From Rutidosis leptorrhynchoides (Eukaryota > Streptophyta > Magnoliopsida > Asterales > Asteraceae), in NCBI RefSeq assembly GCF_046630445.1, contig NC_092333.1, positions 356,471,001 through 356,535,000 of the forward strand: a DNA stretch of 64,000 nucleotides, written 5' to 3'. Shown in pieces: positions 38,233 through 49,575 of this stretch. The notes beneath the pieces were generated by a model that was not told the DNA's origin, searched no databases, and saw nothing but the letters and a program-made list of their open reading frames with translations. The number at the start of each line of letters is the position of its first letter. Position 1 is the stretch's first letter. Made by a program: the position numbers and the translations under genes.

Positions 38233-39050
38233 TTGTTACAGGTATTCCTTGGTATTTATGGTGCGTATGATGTTGATGCTCGTGGCATAGACTGTGATGT
38301 TGAGGCTTGTGATGCGGATGTTGTTATTGATGAAGCTGATGGTGCTGATGCTGTTGCTGATACTGATGCAACTACTGGTGCTTATAATGCTTGCTGTGTT
38401 GATGATGTTGGCGGTACTGTTGAGGCTGTTGCTGATTCTGGTAGTGCCGTCGGTGCTGGTGATGTTGACGATACTGCTGGTGGTGTTGCGGTTACTGTTG
38501 GTATTGCTTGTGGTGTTGATGATGTTGGTGGTACTAATGGTTCTGGTTATGTTGCTGGTGTTGCTTGTGGTATTTGGGTAGTAGGTGTGAGCCTAGCTTC
38601 CAAATCGTGCACTGTTTCCTCCAGGGTTTCTACTTTACGCTCGAGTCTATGGATTTGTTCTACCCATTCCTCCGTAAGGTTTATCAATTCTTGATATTTA
38701 GTTCGAAGTCTTCTAACTTCTTCTAATAACCCTATCTGGTTAGAGTTCGGGAGCAGAGGATGAATACTGTCTTGGGCTACATCGAGTTGACCTTCGAGGC
38801 GGAAAATCCTTGCGAAAAGAGTGAAAACGGTATTGCGAACAGGTTCGCCGGTAAGCGGATCGAGTACTCCTGCGTTTGGTGGTAAGTTTGGCTCGTGATA
38901 AGGAGTACCTTCTTCATTTCTCCATAGGGTGAGTATTTCGCGAACCCATCCCCATTTTCTGAAGAAATCACGGTAATTGATCGGTGGGTGTGTTCCCGTC
39001 ACGCTACCTTCGGAGCTAGAGGAACTTGAGGAATCAGGTGAGAAATCCAT
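38233..39050 (-). pseudogene. Gag-position protein of CHR-2 with a low-complexity tail
   Basis: ATG at 39050; 167 codons to a stop at 38547, after which the same frame continues in Pro/Thr/Ala-rich sequence toward 38240. The conserved core is KWGWVREILTLWRNEEGTP and LTGEPVRNTVFTLF. A coiled-coil segment (EEVRRLRTKYQELINL ... LERKVETLEETVHDLEARL) follows. It is homologous to the CHR-1 ORF at 25704. The TAA at 38547 may be a late mutation in a longer protein. The plus-strand frame rich in Asp/Val/Ala across 38233-38694 is the complement of the tail, not a gene. Confidence 0.6.
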
Positions 39051-39454
39051 TTTATGTGTTTGGAATAGGGTTTAATATGAAATGGGTGTCGAATATTGAA
39101 TGATATATTCGTCTCCTTGAATACGTATATATAGCAAAAGATTTTCGTGATTTACGGAGGAAATTTAGGAAAAGTTTTAGACAAAGTCTATTGAGATTGA
39201 TATGATAAGATATACTCCACGTATGCGAATTTAAATGTGGTGGCGGAATTGGATAGTACTTAGGAAAGTGAGCAGAGTTCTTAGGTTGGCTCGGCATTCT
39301 AAGATAAGTAAAGTTTCTAAAGTATAGTGTAGCATTTAACAGTTAAAGGCAACAAGTAAAGGCACTACAGTCAAGGAAAGTTGTAGTCCTACATTGCTAA
39401 GGTACCTAATTGTATAAGGCACACATAAAATGCAATTCTGGTTCTTTACAACAA

Positions 39455-39469
39455 CCTGCTCTGATACCA
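39455..39469 (-). other. Primer-binding site of CHR-2 (initiator tRNA-Met type)
   Basis: The minus strand reads TGGTATCAGAGCAGG, three bases after the 5' LTR end. A strong match to the usual tRNA-iMet site. Confidence 0.9.
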
Positions 39470-39472
39470 ATC

Positions 39473-41558
39473 TGTCACACCCTCAAATAGGGCCTGGGGT
39501 AATTGTGACTAATTATATCAAATCACGGTTGTATAAACGAGAACGACTCTACATGAGACGTTTTGTTGAGTTTTGCAGCGGAAGATAAATATGTCTTTAA
39601 TTGATATGATATGTAATGAAGACTCCAAGCATAGCAAACAATCATCATCAAAGCAGTAGATATACAGCGGAAGTAATATTTAAGTACCTGAGAATAAACA
39701 TGCTTAAAAAGTCAACACGAGGTTGAGTGAGTTCATAGGTTTGTCATAAATAATGATTTCAGTAATAGTGTTAGACCACAAGATTTATTTTCATAAGTAG
39801 ATCAATCAGATCTAGTCAAGTTGATCTCCCGCAGGATCAAAAAGTTATGCCAGTGCGTGATATTTAGACTAAACATTGTTTGCCCCGTGACAAGTTGTTC
39901 TGTCCTTGTCGTTTAATTTCATTATCAAGTAATACAAAGACTTAGTCAAATGTATCGGGGACGTTACTCCCGATAGGCCTATCCCCAATAATTAAGAATG
40001 CCGCAGCAATTAAAAATATCACTGTAGGGACTTAGTCGGAGATAGCCGGGTATAGCATAGTTTTAACAGTTGGTACTGATATTTAGACTAGACTTTCAAG
40101 TTTGCCCCGTACAAGTTATCGTTTATACTTTTCGGTTGGGGACTTGCTGGTCATAGCCCAACATATCACAGTTTAATAGTTGATACGTGTAAAACAGTTG
40201 TAAAAGTTGCGCATGTATTCTCAGCCCAAAAATATATAAAAAGGGAGCAGATGAACTCACATTAAATAGCAGTTGAAGTATTCAACGCAAGAAGGAAAGT
40301 AAAGCAAGTAAGTGATCTGGATATCAACCTTGAGGTATAACATTTGATTAGTTAATGTCTAACTTGACATAAAGTATGTTTATTAATATAGCAACTATAT
40401 TGACAGTGACGGTTTTCGAGAAAAGTTCCTATTTCTCAAAAGTTTCTATTTTTGGAAACCTACTATTTATGAAAAACTTCCACTTATAGTAAGCTTCTAG
40501 TTTAAGAATGTTCGGGTTATAATTCTTAACAAAGATGTTGTACAATCTCGCCCAAACTTCGTCGCTAACATGCAAGTCATTCGAATGATCTATTGTTACC
40601 GAGCGGCCCAGGATCTCTTAACCAGAATCTAAGTCTTGGCATTCGAGATCCACAAGCGTCCCATAATGGTAACAAGGATCATCCTAGGCCACAAGTAGCG
40701 GTGATGTTTGTAGTCTTTGTACGCTATCTTTAATTATAACCTTCACGTTAGGTGCGTATATACATATATATTCATTAATTCGATTTTAATTATAACTCCT
40801 ATATATTAATTCATAAAAATACTTTTATAATTTTTAGTAACATATATTACTAATTATAACATGTTATTTATTTTAATTTTAATTTCATATAATTTATAAC
40901 ATTATTTACATGTTTCGGTAAAAAAATAATAAACTGAAGTAAATAGTAAAAAGTAAAAAGTAAAAAGTAAGAAAAGAATACTTACTAGTAGTAATTCTTC
41001 AAAGAGAGAAAGAGAGAAATTTTGGTGTGAGTTTGAATGAGAAATGATGGGTATTTATACTTGAAAAAATTAGGTAAAAAGAATAAAATAATTAAAATAA
41101 AAAGAAATATTTTAATTTTTAATGGGATTTTAAAATTCAAAAGTATTAAATGTTAGGTCATGGGATAATGCACAAAATAAAATAATAAAAGTAGTTTTCC
41201 ATTATAATTTTTAATTAAAATGTAATTTATTTATTTATTTATTTATTTATTTTATTAAAAAAATCATTTATTTTAAGGATTTTTTTATATATTTTTTTAA
41301 AATAAACAAATTGATTTACTACTTTTCCAAGAATATTTGTCAATATTTTTTTATTCATAAAAACAATACTGATAATAAAGATATTAATTATTGATATCTT
41401 GTTTAAAAAGGATATTAATAATAATAATATTAATATATCAAATTAATGCGTAATTATTTACAAATAATTGTTCGTGAATCGTCGGAATTAGTCGAGGTTA
41501 AATGAAATCATATAAAGATTTTTGTTTAAATTTTGCCGAAAATTTACGGGTTGTCACA
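39473..41558 (-). mobile_element. 5' LTR of CHR-2
   Basis: 2,086 bp, with few differences from 33931-36021 (small indels in A-rich tracts, scattered substitutions). It begins TGTGACAACCCG on the minus strand at 41558. Confidence 0.92.
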
Positions 41559-41882
41559 ACTTTAAAGCATGTTTATTCTCAGGTATGAAAGAAATCTTCC
41601 GCTGTGCATTTGCTCACTTTAGAGATATTACTTGGAGTCATTCATGACATATTTCAAAAGACGTTGAATTCGAGTCGTTGAGTTCATCAAGATTATTATT
41701 AAGTTAATTATAGTTGGATATATTATGAAATGGTATGCATGCCGTCAACTTTTGATGAAATGAAAGTTTGTCTTTTAAAAACGAATGCAATGTTTGTAAA
41801 ATGTATCATATAGAGGTCAAGTATCTCGCGATGTAACCAAATGTAATGTATTCGTCCTGATGGATTAGGACAGGTCATTATA
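41559..41882 (+). mobile_element. 3' LTR of CHR-1, part 2 (after the CHR-2 insertion)
   Basis: Continues the LTR interrupted at 33930 and matches the 5' LTR remnant 24950-25270. It ends GGTCATTATA. Confidence 0.85.
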
Positions 41883-42276
41883 CTATCCAAAACCTCCAAG
41901 TACCCGTGCCCCACCATTGGACTCATCACTACGACACCATACACTATATATATAGTATAATAATATATACACACATGTACACTGCAACAAGCCAACCTAC
42001 AACCTAGATGACTATCATTCCATCCAATATCCGGGTCTACCTACTTACATTAGGCTTATATATCTAAGGTAAAATTCTGCACTATTGAGGCCCCACATAA
42101 TCCTCTATTGGACAACACATAAATCCTAGTTAGTGTACCTACTCTAAGGCACTAACTATTTCAAGAGCAACCTGTATTCCTACAAGTCTCTCATACAATT
42201 CATCCACAAATCAGTCTAAGTCTAGGAACCTATCATAAAGTTACCTAGATCCCTTAGATCATGCTTTGATACCACT
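41883..42276 (-). mobile_element. RE-2 internal fragment with primer site 42263-42274
   Basis: On the minus strand the LTR end is followed by TGGTATCAAAGC (42274-42263), a tRNA-Met-type primer site, and about 380 bp of leader. The leader is cut by CHR-1 at 41882. The rest of RE-2 must lie left of the window. Confidence 0.7.
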
Positions 42277-42944
42277 TGTAACACCCTAAATTCGGTTATC
42301 CGAAAATGATAACATTTAGTTAAATGCAACAAAACGAACGATCCGTTTAACACTAGTTTTAACGTGCCCAACGTACAATGAAACACATGTTTAACATATG
42401 ACCAAGTCCAAAACATTCAATTCGACACCTTTTGACCCATTGCACAACAAGTGGGTAATTACAGCCCATTTACGCTACAAACCGGGTTAAGACTCAATAA
42501 CCCAACCCGATAGCAAGAGCATAATCCCGAGGATTTACCAAGTCCCTATTCCACGTATGAAATATCCAAAAGCTACCCCCTCATGAGCTCAATCACTAAA
42601 AAGCAACTAGTCTAGCAACTAGAAGTCTTCTCCTTAACAAATGGTACCTATAAAAGGTAACAACAATGAGGGGTAAGCTTACGCTTAGTGAATGCAATAA
42701 TTATACATATACATATATAATCTACTTAATTGCAAACACTTACACAAATACCACATAAACTAGCATCCACAATTCACAATAAACTAGCATCGCCAATAGA
42801 ATATAATTCACAATTTAATATGCTAATACAAAATTGCACAACCATGGTTAACCAATAGCATAAGGGAATGGTACTCGTAAATGACCATCGGTGTTCACAA
42901 CATCCATTAGTGTACATACACTTTGTATCACTAACCCCTGGGTG

Positions 42945-43130
42945 GTATCGAATGCCCGAACTTTAAACACACCCGTCACGTGAAATGTGGTATCGAACGT
43001 CCGAACTTTAAACCCACACTTCACGTCCACACACACATGATGATATGGTATCGAACGCCCAAACTTTAAACCCATATCACATGCTAACACGATGTTGTAT
43101 CACACGCCCGAACTTTAAACCCACATCGCG
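42945..43130. repeat. Short tandem repeats in the RE-2 LTR
   Basis: Four imperfect units of about 45-60 bp, each with TATCGAACGCCCGAACTTTA or a close variant followed by AACCCA and CACGT-type sequence. They start near 42948, 42990, 43048 and 43094. Confidence 0.7.
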
Positions 43131-44213
43131 TCCCACACAAGTAAATACACTATATACATACACGTATAATTATTTCACTCAACTTGAAATGCCCGCACTA
43201 GTCATGTATAACATGATCTCTATCCTCATATTCGAGCAAGGAACCACCTATATCACACATATGCACAATATACACATAAATATACATTCTCTAAAAGAGA
43301 ATCCGACACAATCATCCCTTAGCCGAGGGATCATACCTTGTTAGCCAAAACCCGCCCATTTAACACCTAATGGACACAATACAATTACCACTTCGGGTGG
43401 TAATTTTAACCCACTCTACAAAGTGCAATTTAACCCAAATTATAATTGATACGAATTAGACCAACCTTGGTCCTGACACTAGATTAGTACTTAGGTAGTG
43501 ATCATTTCAAACCGTTATTTACACCAAAACTACAACACGTGCAATATTGACCCATATCACACTTGACCTCCTTTGACTTATGTCAAATTCAACTCAAAAT
43601 CCCTAATGGCTAGTGATTAGGCCTTAATCCACTAATTAACAACAAAACCAAGTACTTAAGTACTTATTACACCAACACTAGCCTCAAATCCTAGTTTGAC
43701 ACCAAATCAAAGTCAACACCCATTTTGACCAACACACATGTTCTTAAGGACATCAAAATCACTAACACACGTATAACCTAGTGATTAACACCCAAACCAT
43801 GACAAATACTTCCAAATTCGTCATCTAACTCTAAACCCACAATAATCGAATTTACTTACACAATTCATACAACAAAACCCTCAATTTCATAAGAAATGGG
43901 GTTTATAACCCAACACTAACTCAAACCCTAACTCAAATCAAGAATCAAGCACCAAAATTCAGATATTGGGTTTACCTTAGCACCACAGGCGAGCTATTAA
44001 CTAAAAACATCAAGATGCATCATTATCCACTCCAATTTGGGCAAGAATCACCATCTTCATCACCATTTGAAGGTTCCTCTCTCTAAGAGAGTTTGGTTGG
44101 AGAAGAAATGAATATAACATCAGGTATTGGGGTATAAAACCGACCCCATGTGAAAAGACCAAAGTGCCCTTCTTATTTCTTTACAATTTAAATAAAAACC
44201 CTGATCTGGCACA

Positions 44214-44417
44214 GGAACGCCATTCCAGAAATTGGAACGTCTTTTCTCTGAACGTGACTATGGAACGTCGTTCCAATTAAGGGAACGTCGTTCCCCAAAC
44301 TGCTCCCAAATGGTCTGTTCAACTTATTACACATTCCCTCGTTACACAATGTCGTTCACTTTCTGGAACGTCGTTCCTCCATTTAGAACTCCGTTCCTAT
44401 ACCTGGAATGTCGTTCT
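44214..44417. promoter_or_regulatory. Phased array of GGAACGTCGTTCC palindromes in the RE-2 LTR
   Basis: Eight perfect to decayed copies of the 13-bp palindrome start at 44214, 44234, 44262, 44282, about 44346, 44365, 44385 and 44405. Most neighbours are 20 bp apart (19-20 bp for the decayed copy). The array lies within the first 230 bp of the LTR in element orientation. It is likely a multi-site binding region for a dimeric protein; this is inference. Confidence 0.6.
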
Positions 44418-44444
44418 GACCTATTAGAAAATCAGGGTCTTACA

Positions 44445-44913
44445 GTATTTATTATATTTTTTGAAAGGCAAAGCTCCAAAATATAATTATTGAGTGTACA
44501 AAATAGATCTCCTATGAAAATTCTCAGACATCTAACTACTAAGTCACCCATTGAAGTTAGTAAATTGTATTCCTCTTACGATAGATCTTAACTCTCTAAT
44601 GAGTAACAAAAACTGGACCATTGAAAAAGTGGACATCTAATTAACTACTAAGTCACCCATTGAAGTTAGTAAATTGTATTCCTCTGACGATAGATCTTAA
44701 CTCTCTAATGAGTAACAAAAATTGTACCTCTCCAAAATATCATCATCATAACCGTTAAACTCGAAATAATTTTACGAACTAAACGCATTAAATTATATTC
44801 GAAACGGAACTTCCATGCACGACCCACGAAGTTTTGTTTTTGAGTACGTGAAAGTGAATTAAATTTACATTTTAGGTCCGTACATTTTTTATAAACATAC
44901 AAATATAATTAAC
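44445..44913. repeat. Intergenic strip with a 109-bp tandem duplication (44533-44722)
   Basis: A segment from TAACTACTAAGTCACCCATT to GAGTAACAAAAA occurs at 44533-44612 and again at 44642-44721, offset 109 bp, with few differences. Nothing else is recognised between the RE-2 LTR and MULE-1. Confidence 0.75.
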
Positions 44914-45577
44914 ATAGTATTAAGGGCAAATGACCCGAAAAGGTAACATAAGTTACCCAATTTGACAATCAAGGTAACCCCTAATTTGCACAAGCCCGAA
45001 AATTATTTCAATTTTATTTTTGCGCAAGAAAAGGATTACGTGTTCAAAAATTTTAAAATTGAGGTAACCTTCGTCAAATTCATTAACGATCGTTAGTCAA
45101 AAATACACAATTGGTCCCTTAAATTTATTAAAAATTGTACCCACCATCCTCTTCATCATCTTTATCACTATCTTCAATCCAATTATCATCTTCGCTATAA
45201 ATCCACTTATTTTCATAACTATATATCAATAAATAAAAACCACTTATCAGCTTCATTATAAACTACAAGTTTACAACAACAAATAAAAACAATAATCAAA
45301 TTAGGAATACATTATGGAGTATACACGCTAGTAAGATTGTGAACTCACTCCCCACTAGGGATGTCTGATGCTGACAAAAAAGAAAAAAAGTTACTCCATA
45401 TTTCATGATGCTTACAAAAAATCGTTACTTACAAAAGTTGAAACCTACCCCCAAATCGATCGAAACAACATCAAGGACTAACGATTAACACTTTTCAGTA
45501 ACAATCTTCCATCAAAACAGCAACAATTTGTGAATTGAAGCATGAACAGCTAGCGTCATTTTTTTATGAACTCAAAA

Positions 45578-46987
45578 GACAAAATTGCACCGGGGGTCCT
45601 TGTGGTATGTTCGAAATAACAAGTGGTGTCCAAAAGAATTTTTTCACCTTGGGGGGTCATTGTGGTTTGCAATAGTTTCACCGGGGGTCCAACGGCCTAA
45701 CGTCTGTTAAAAAATTCTGTTAAATTTCGTCATGTGCAGTGCACATGAGGGTAAAATGGTCAGTTTAGTTTTTTTTTTTTACTTTCTCTTGTATTTTTTC
45801 CATCCCTCCCCTTTATGTTACTCATATACCTGATACATCCTTCACCCTCTTATCTTTTTCCTCAACACATAACAAATTCATAACATATTAACTCAAGAAA
45901 ACAGATTCAAAACCGAATACATCAATTTTATCTCCACCTCCATCAGTTTCATCAATTAATTTAAAGCCAAAACCCTAAATTCAAGGACTGACTCCGACAA
46001 AAAACAAGACCATCAAGAAAACGAGATTCAGATCTACAACCAATGTCGTAACCACCACCGAAACCACCACCGCCGTCGTTGCCATCTCCCATCACAGTTT
46101 GAAACCAGGTTAAGTATGGTTGATAAATGTTTGACAGATCTTGATTTTGTTTGATAATTGTTAAATTAGACATATGTATTTGACACATCTTGATTTTTGT
46201 TTGATAATCGTTGATTTTAAAGTGTTGATTTTAAAGTATGAAATAGATTTTCTTTTACGATTGTGAGTTTGGGTTTTGAATTTAAACTGCAACAATTCAT
46301 GGAGCTGCTTTAGGTATATATTCTTAAATTTTGTTTTATAAAATATAAAATAGTTCTAGATCTCATTGTAGAGGTTTTTAATTTGGTTAAGGTTGTAACC
46401 AATTAAACTTGCTGTAAATTAATTTTTGTTTTTGAATGATCTTACTTTTAGTTGAATGATTTATCATCTGGGAAAGAGTTGAGAAGAAAAAAATGAAGGT
46501 GAAAGGAAGTGAAGGAAAGTAGAAGATAATTCATGTGTGATAAATTTTGGTGTGCGATAAATTGATAACTTGGGATGATTTTGTATTATAATTCATGTGT
46601 TTTTGGTTTTGGTTTGTTGGTTGTTGTAGACTTATATAATCGATTAAAGGTAGAGCCTTTATTTTAATTTTAGGATATTATTGTACAGGATTTTAAGAAT
46701 AAAAGGGAAATTAGAAGCAACCATGGTGTATATGGGTTTTGCAATAATGATGGTGAACCAGTGAAAAGTAAAATAAAATAAAAAAGAAAAGGGGGAGAGA
46801 AATGACATTTTTACCCTCATTTGCACTGCACATGACGAAATTTAACAGAATTTTTAACAGACATTAGGCCGTTGGACCCCCAGTGAAACTATTGCAAACC
46901 ACAGTGACCCCCCAAGGTGAAAAAAATTCTTTTAGACTCCACTTGTTATTTCAAACATACCTCAGGGACCCCCGGTGCAATTTTGTC
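45578..46987. mobile_element. MULE-2: non-autonomous Mutator-like element, 1,410 bp
   Basis: Terminal inverted repeats of about 185 bp beginning GACAAAATTGCACCGGGGGT at both ends, flanked by the 9-bp duplication AACTCAAAA (45569-45577, 46988-46996). The interior has a 5'-UTR-like CT-rich stretch and a small glycine-rich frame (minus strand, about 46095-45961, MGDGNDGGGGFGGGYDIG) that could derive from a host gene. That is too short to assign. No transposase. Confidence 0.88.
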
Positions 46988-47283
46988 AACTCAAAATTCA
47001 AACTCGAGCTCTAGAATCTTATGAACAATTAACACAAATGAAGATTTCTACATGAAACTTGCTTAAATCATCAAATGAATGCTCGTTCATAAGTTTTAAC
47101 TCCTGAAATTAACACAATCTCTTCAATTAATTTGTTGACCGAACACCTTTGAACTTTGACCAACAGATCTAGAATCTTATGTTGAATCTCAATCCGATTT
47201 AATGCTTCAGATACCTTAAATGAGTGATTCGGAACCAGAAACTAGGCTCAAATCGATCTGAAACTCGCTGAATTGTTCCGAAG

Positions 47284-47646
47284 TGTTGAAATATAGTAAT
47301 GTATTTCTAGACTCATCTACATGTAATTAGGAATAAAAAGATTAATCTAGAATTATGTAGTAGTATTAGATATTAACTAGTAGATATTTAATTAGAATAA
47401 TCTAGATTAGCAATTGTTAGATGATTCTAGCCAACTTAGGAGGCCTATAAATAGGCTAAGATGTTTGCAAAGTTGATGTACACAAAGACACTCAAGTAAT
47501 AAAAAGCTTTCATTTCTAAATCTAAGTCTTCAACTTGTAATACTTCAAAACATCCCCTCACTTACAACAACAATTCAACCAATCAATTAAAACCAATACA
47601 TTATTTTATAACATTAAACTAATCTAAAACTACTACAAATCTAACA
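47284..47646 (+). mobile_element. 5' LTR of COP-1
   Basis: Begins TGTTGAAATATAG and ends TCTAACA. CCTATAAATAGGC near 47446 is a good TATA box for element transcription. Confidence 0.92.
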
Positions 47647-47648
47647 AG

Positions 47649-47662
47649 TGGTATCAAGAGCC
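47649..47662 (+). other. Primer-binding site of COP-1
   Basis: TGGTATCAAGAGCC, two bases after the LTR, resembles the tRNA-Met site TGGTATCAGAGC with one extra base. Confidence 0.75.
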
Positions 47663-47688
47663 AGGTTAGGCGTTCGTTCGTATACACC

Positions 47689-48627
47689 ATGACTGCCGTT
47701 GGTGCATATAATATTCCCGTCCCCATCTTTGATGGCGACAACTATGATTTTTGGAGTATCCGAATGAAGACATATTTTCAAGTACAAAGCTTGTGGGATA
47801 TTGTCGAAGTCGGGTTTACAACTCCGAAAGACGTCGGAACTCTGTCCGCAGAAGAACAGGAAAAATACAACAAAAATAATGTAAGAAATGCTGCCGCTCT
47901 AGGCTACATTCAACAAGCCTTGACATCGTCTATCTTTCCACGAATCATGGGAGCTACGACAGCCAAAGAGGCGTGGAAGATCCTTCAAGAAGAATTTCAA
48001 AGAAATGTCAAGGTGAGATCTGTCAAGCTACTAACTCTAAGACGAGACTTTGAGAATTTAAATATGAAAGAAAATGAGACCGCAAAAGATTACTATTCTA
48101 GAATTAAAGAAATAGTAAATCAAATGAGAGCCTATGGAGATAACATAACTGATAAGAGGATTGTAGAAAAAATACTTATCAGTATGACAGAAAAATATGA
48201 CCATGTCATTACTGTTATCGAAGAGTCGAAAGACATCGAGACTCTGTCGGTACCAGAATTAATTGGCTCTCTTGAAGCATACGAGGCTAGACTGAGTCGG
48301 CGTAGTGAAAACTCACTTGAAAGTGCCTTTCAGTCTAAACTCAAAATAAGATCTCAAAAATCTAATAATGGGGGGAAAAGAAATCTTGAAGAAAATTCGA
48401 GAGGAGGAGAAAAACCTAGAACCGGGTTCAATAAGAGAAAAAACTATCCTCCATGTGGTATCTGCAAAAAGACAAACCACTTGGAGAAAGATTGTTTTCA
48501 TAAAGGAAAGCCACAATGCAATAACTGCAAAAGATTTGGGCATCTAGAAAAAGATTGCCGTTTAAAACAAAATCATCGAGCTAACTTCACAGAAGAAAGT
48601 GAAGATATACCGGAGAACAAAAATTAG
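47689..48627 (+). pseudogene. gag: COP-1 Gag
   Basis: 312 codons. FDGDNYDFWSIRMKTYFQVQ near the N-terminus is typical of copia Gag, and the UBN2-type helical domain follows (to about residue 200). Two CCHC zinc knuckles, CGICKKTNHLEKDC and CNNCKRFGHLEKDC, lie near residues 262-292. The stop at 48625 and a second stop about ten codons on (48658) interrupt what should be one gag-pol frame. Confidence 0.88.
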
Positions 48628-49575
48628 CTATTCTATGCCTGTCATGTCGCAAATAAATAGAGGGACGATACTTGGTTGATCGACAGTGGGTGCAGTAACC
48701 ACATGACAGAAGATGAAAAGTTATTTGATAGTATCAACACGTCCGTAAAGTCCCGCGTCAAACTAGGGAATGGAGCGCTTGTTGACACTAAAGGCAAAGG
48801 TATGATAACTGTTCAAACTAATAACGTCACTCGATCTGTTAATGACGTTCTTTTAGTACCAAGCTTAGATAGTAACTTGCTAAGTGTTGGTCAAATGATG
48901 GAGCACGGATACTCTTTACTCTTCGAAGACAAATAATGTGTTATTCGTGACAAGAAAAACAACTATAAATTAATAGCCGAGGTGCCAATGGAGAACCGTA
49001 ACTTTTCGCTTCGTTGGCAGTATATCAAAGACACGGCCATGAAAGTTCAAGTTGAAGAATCATGGCTATGGCATCGAAGATTTGGCCACTTTAACTTTCA
49101 CTCACTAAAAATCTTCCAACAAAAGAATATGATGAGAGACTTGCCGAACATAGACGAGATCAATGATACGTGTGAAAGTTGTATGATGGGCAAGCAACAT
49201 CGAAAACCTTTCCCTCGTGACAAAGCCTGGAGAGCGAAAGGTATACTAGAACTGGTGCACACTGACGTTTGTGGACCAATGAGGACCCCGTCTCTTAACC
49301 AAAATAGGTACTTTATTCTCTTTATCGATGACTATTCTAGAATGACGTGGGTTTATTTCATGCGTGAAAAATCGGAAGTATTTACGATATTCAAGAAGTT
49401 GAAGAACTTCGTAGAAAAAGGTAGTGGCCATTATATAAAAACAATATGGAGTGATAGAGGGAAAGAATACATCTCTACACAATTTAATAAATTTTGCGAA
49501 GATGAAGGAGTTAAACGTCAACTCACCGTTGGTTACGCCCCAGAACAAAATGGCGTCTCTGACGTAAAAATAGAA
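48628..49575 (+). pseudogene. COP-1 protease and integrase N-terminal half
   Basis: Protease active site WLIDSGCSNHMT near 48675. A stop at 48934 follows FEDK. Integrase has the zinc-binding HRRFGHFNFHSL ... CESCMMGKQH and a DDE core with VHTDVCGP (about 49256), WSDRGKEY (about 49449) and the Glu in APEQNGV (about 49540). Near 49562 a single base is missing after GTCTCTGA, which shifts the frame into 49581-51731. Confidence 0.88.

Larger units (their letters stand above)
33931..41558 (-). mobile_element. CHR-2: non-autonomous chromovirus-like LTR element, minus strand, complete
   Basis: A 7,628-bp element flanked by the 5-bp duplication ACTTT (33926-33930, 41559-41563). LTRs 33931-36021 and 39473-41558 are nearly identical. 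The 3.45-kb internal region holds, in element order, a primer site, a gag-position ORF, a low-complexity Pro/Thr/Ala region, a captured poly(A)-binding-protein fragment, an antisense 57-codon ORF and a polypurine tract. No pol genes are present. The layout equals that of CHR-1. The very similar LTRs indicate a recent insertion, later than CHR-1. Confidence 0.88.
42277..44444 (-). mobile_element. RE-2: 5' LTR of a minus-strand LTR retrotransposon
   Basis: A 2,168-bp LTR: TGTAAGACCCTG at 44444 (minus strand) to GGGTGTTACA at 42277, followed by a primer site. It contains a cluster of four short repeats, CGAACGCCCGAACTTTAAAC-like, at about 42945-43130, and a phased array of GGAACGTCGTTCC palindromes at 44214-44417. 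A block GGTAAGCTTACGCTTAGTGA (about 42672) is shared with RE-3. The superfamily cannot be fixed from the LTR alone. Confidence 0.8.

Noticed and set aside
38233-38694. 153-codon plus-strand ORF rich in Asp, Ala, Val and Gly
   Set aside because: It is the complement of the Pro/Thr/Ala-rich tail of the CHR-2 gag-position ORF; low complexity, not conserved in CHR-1.
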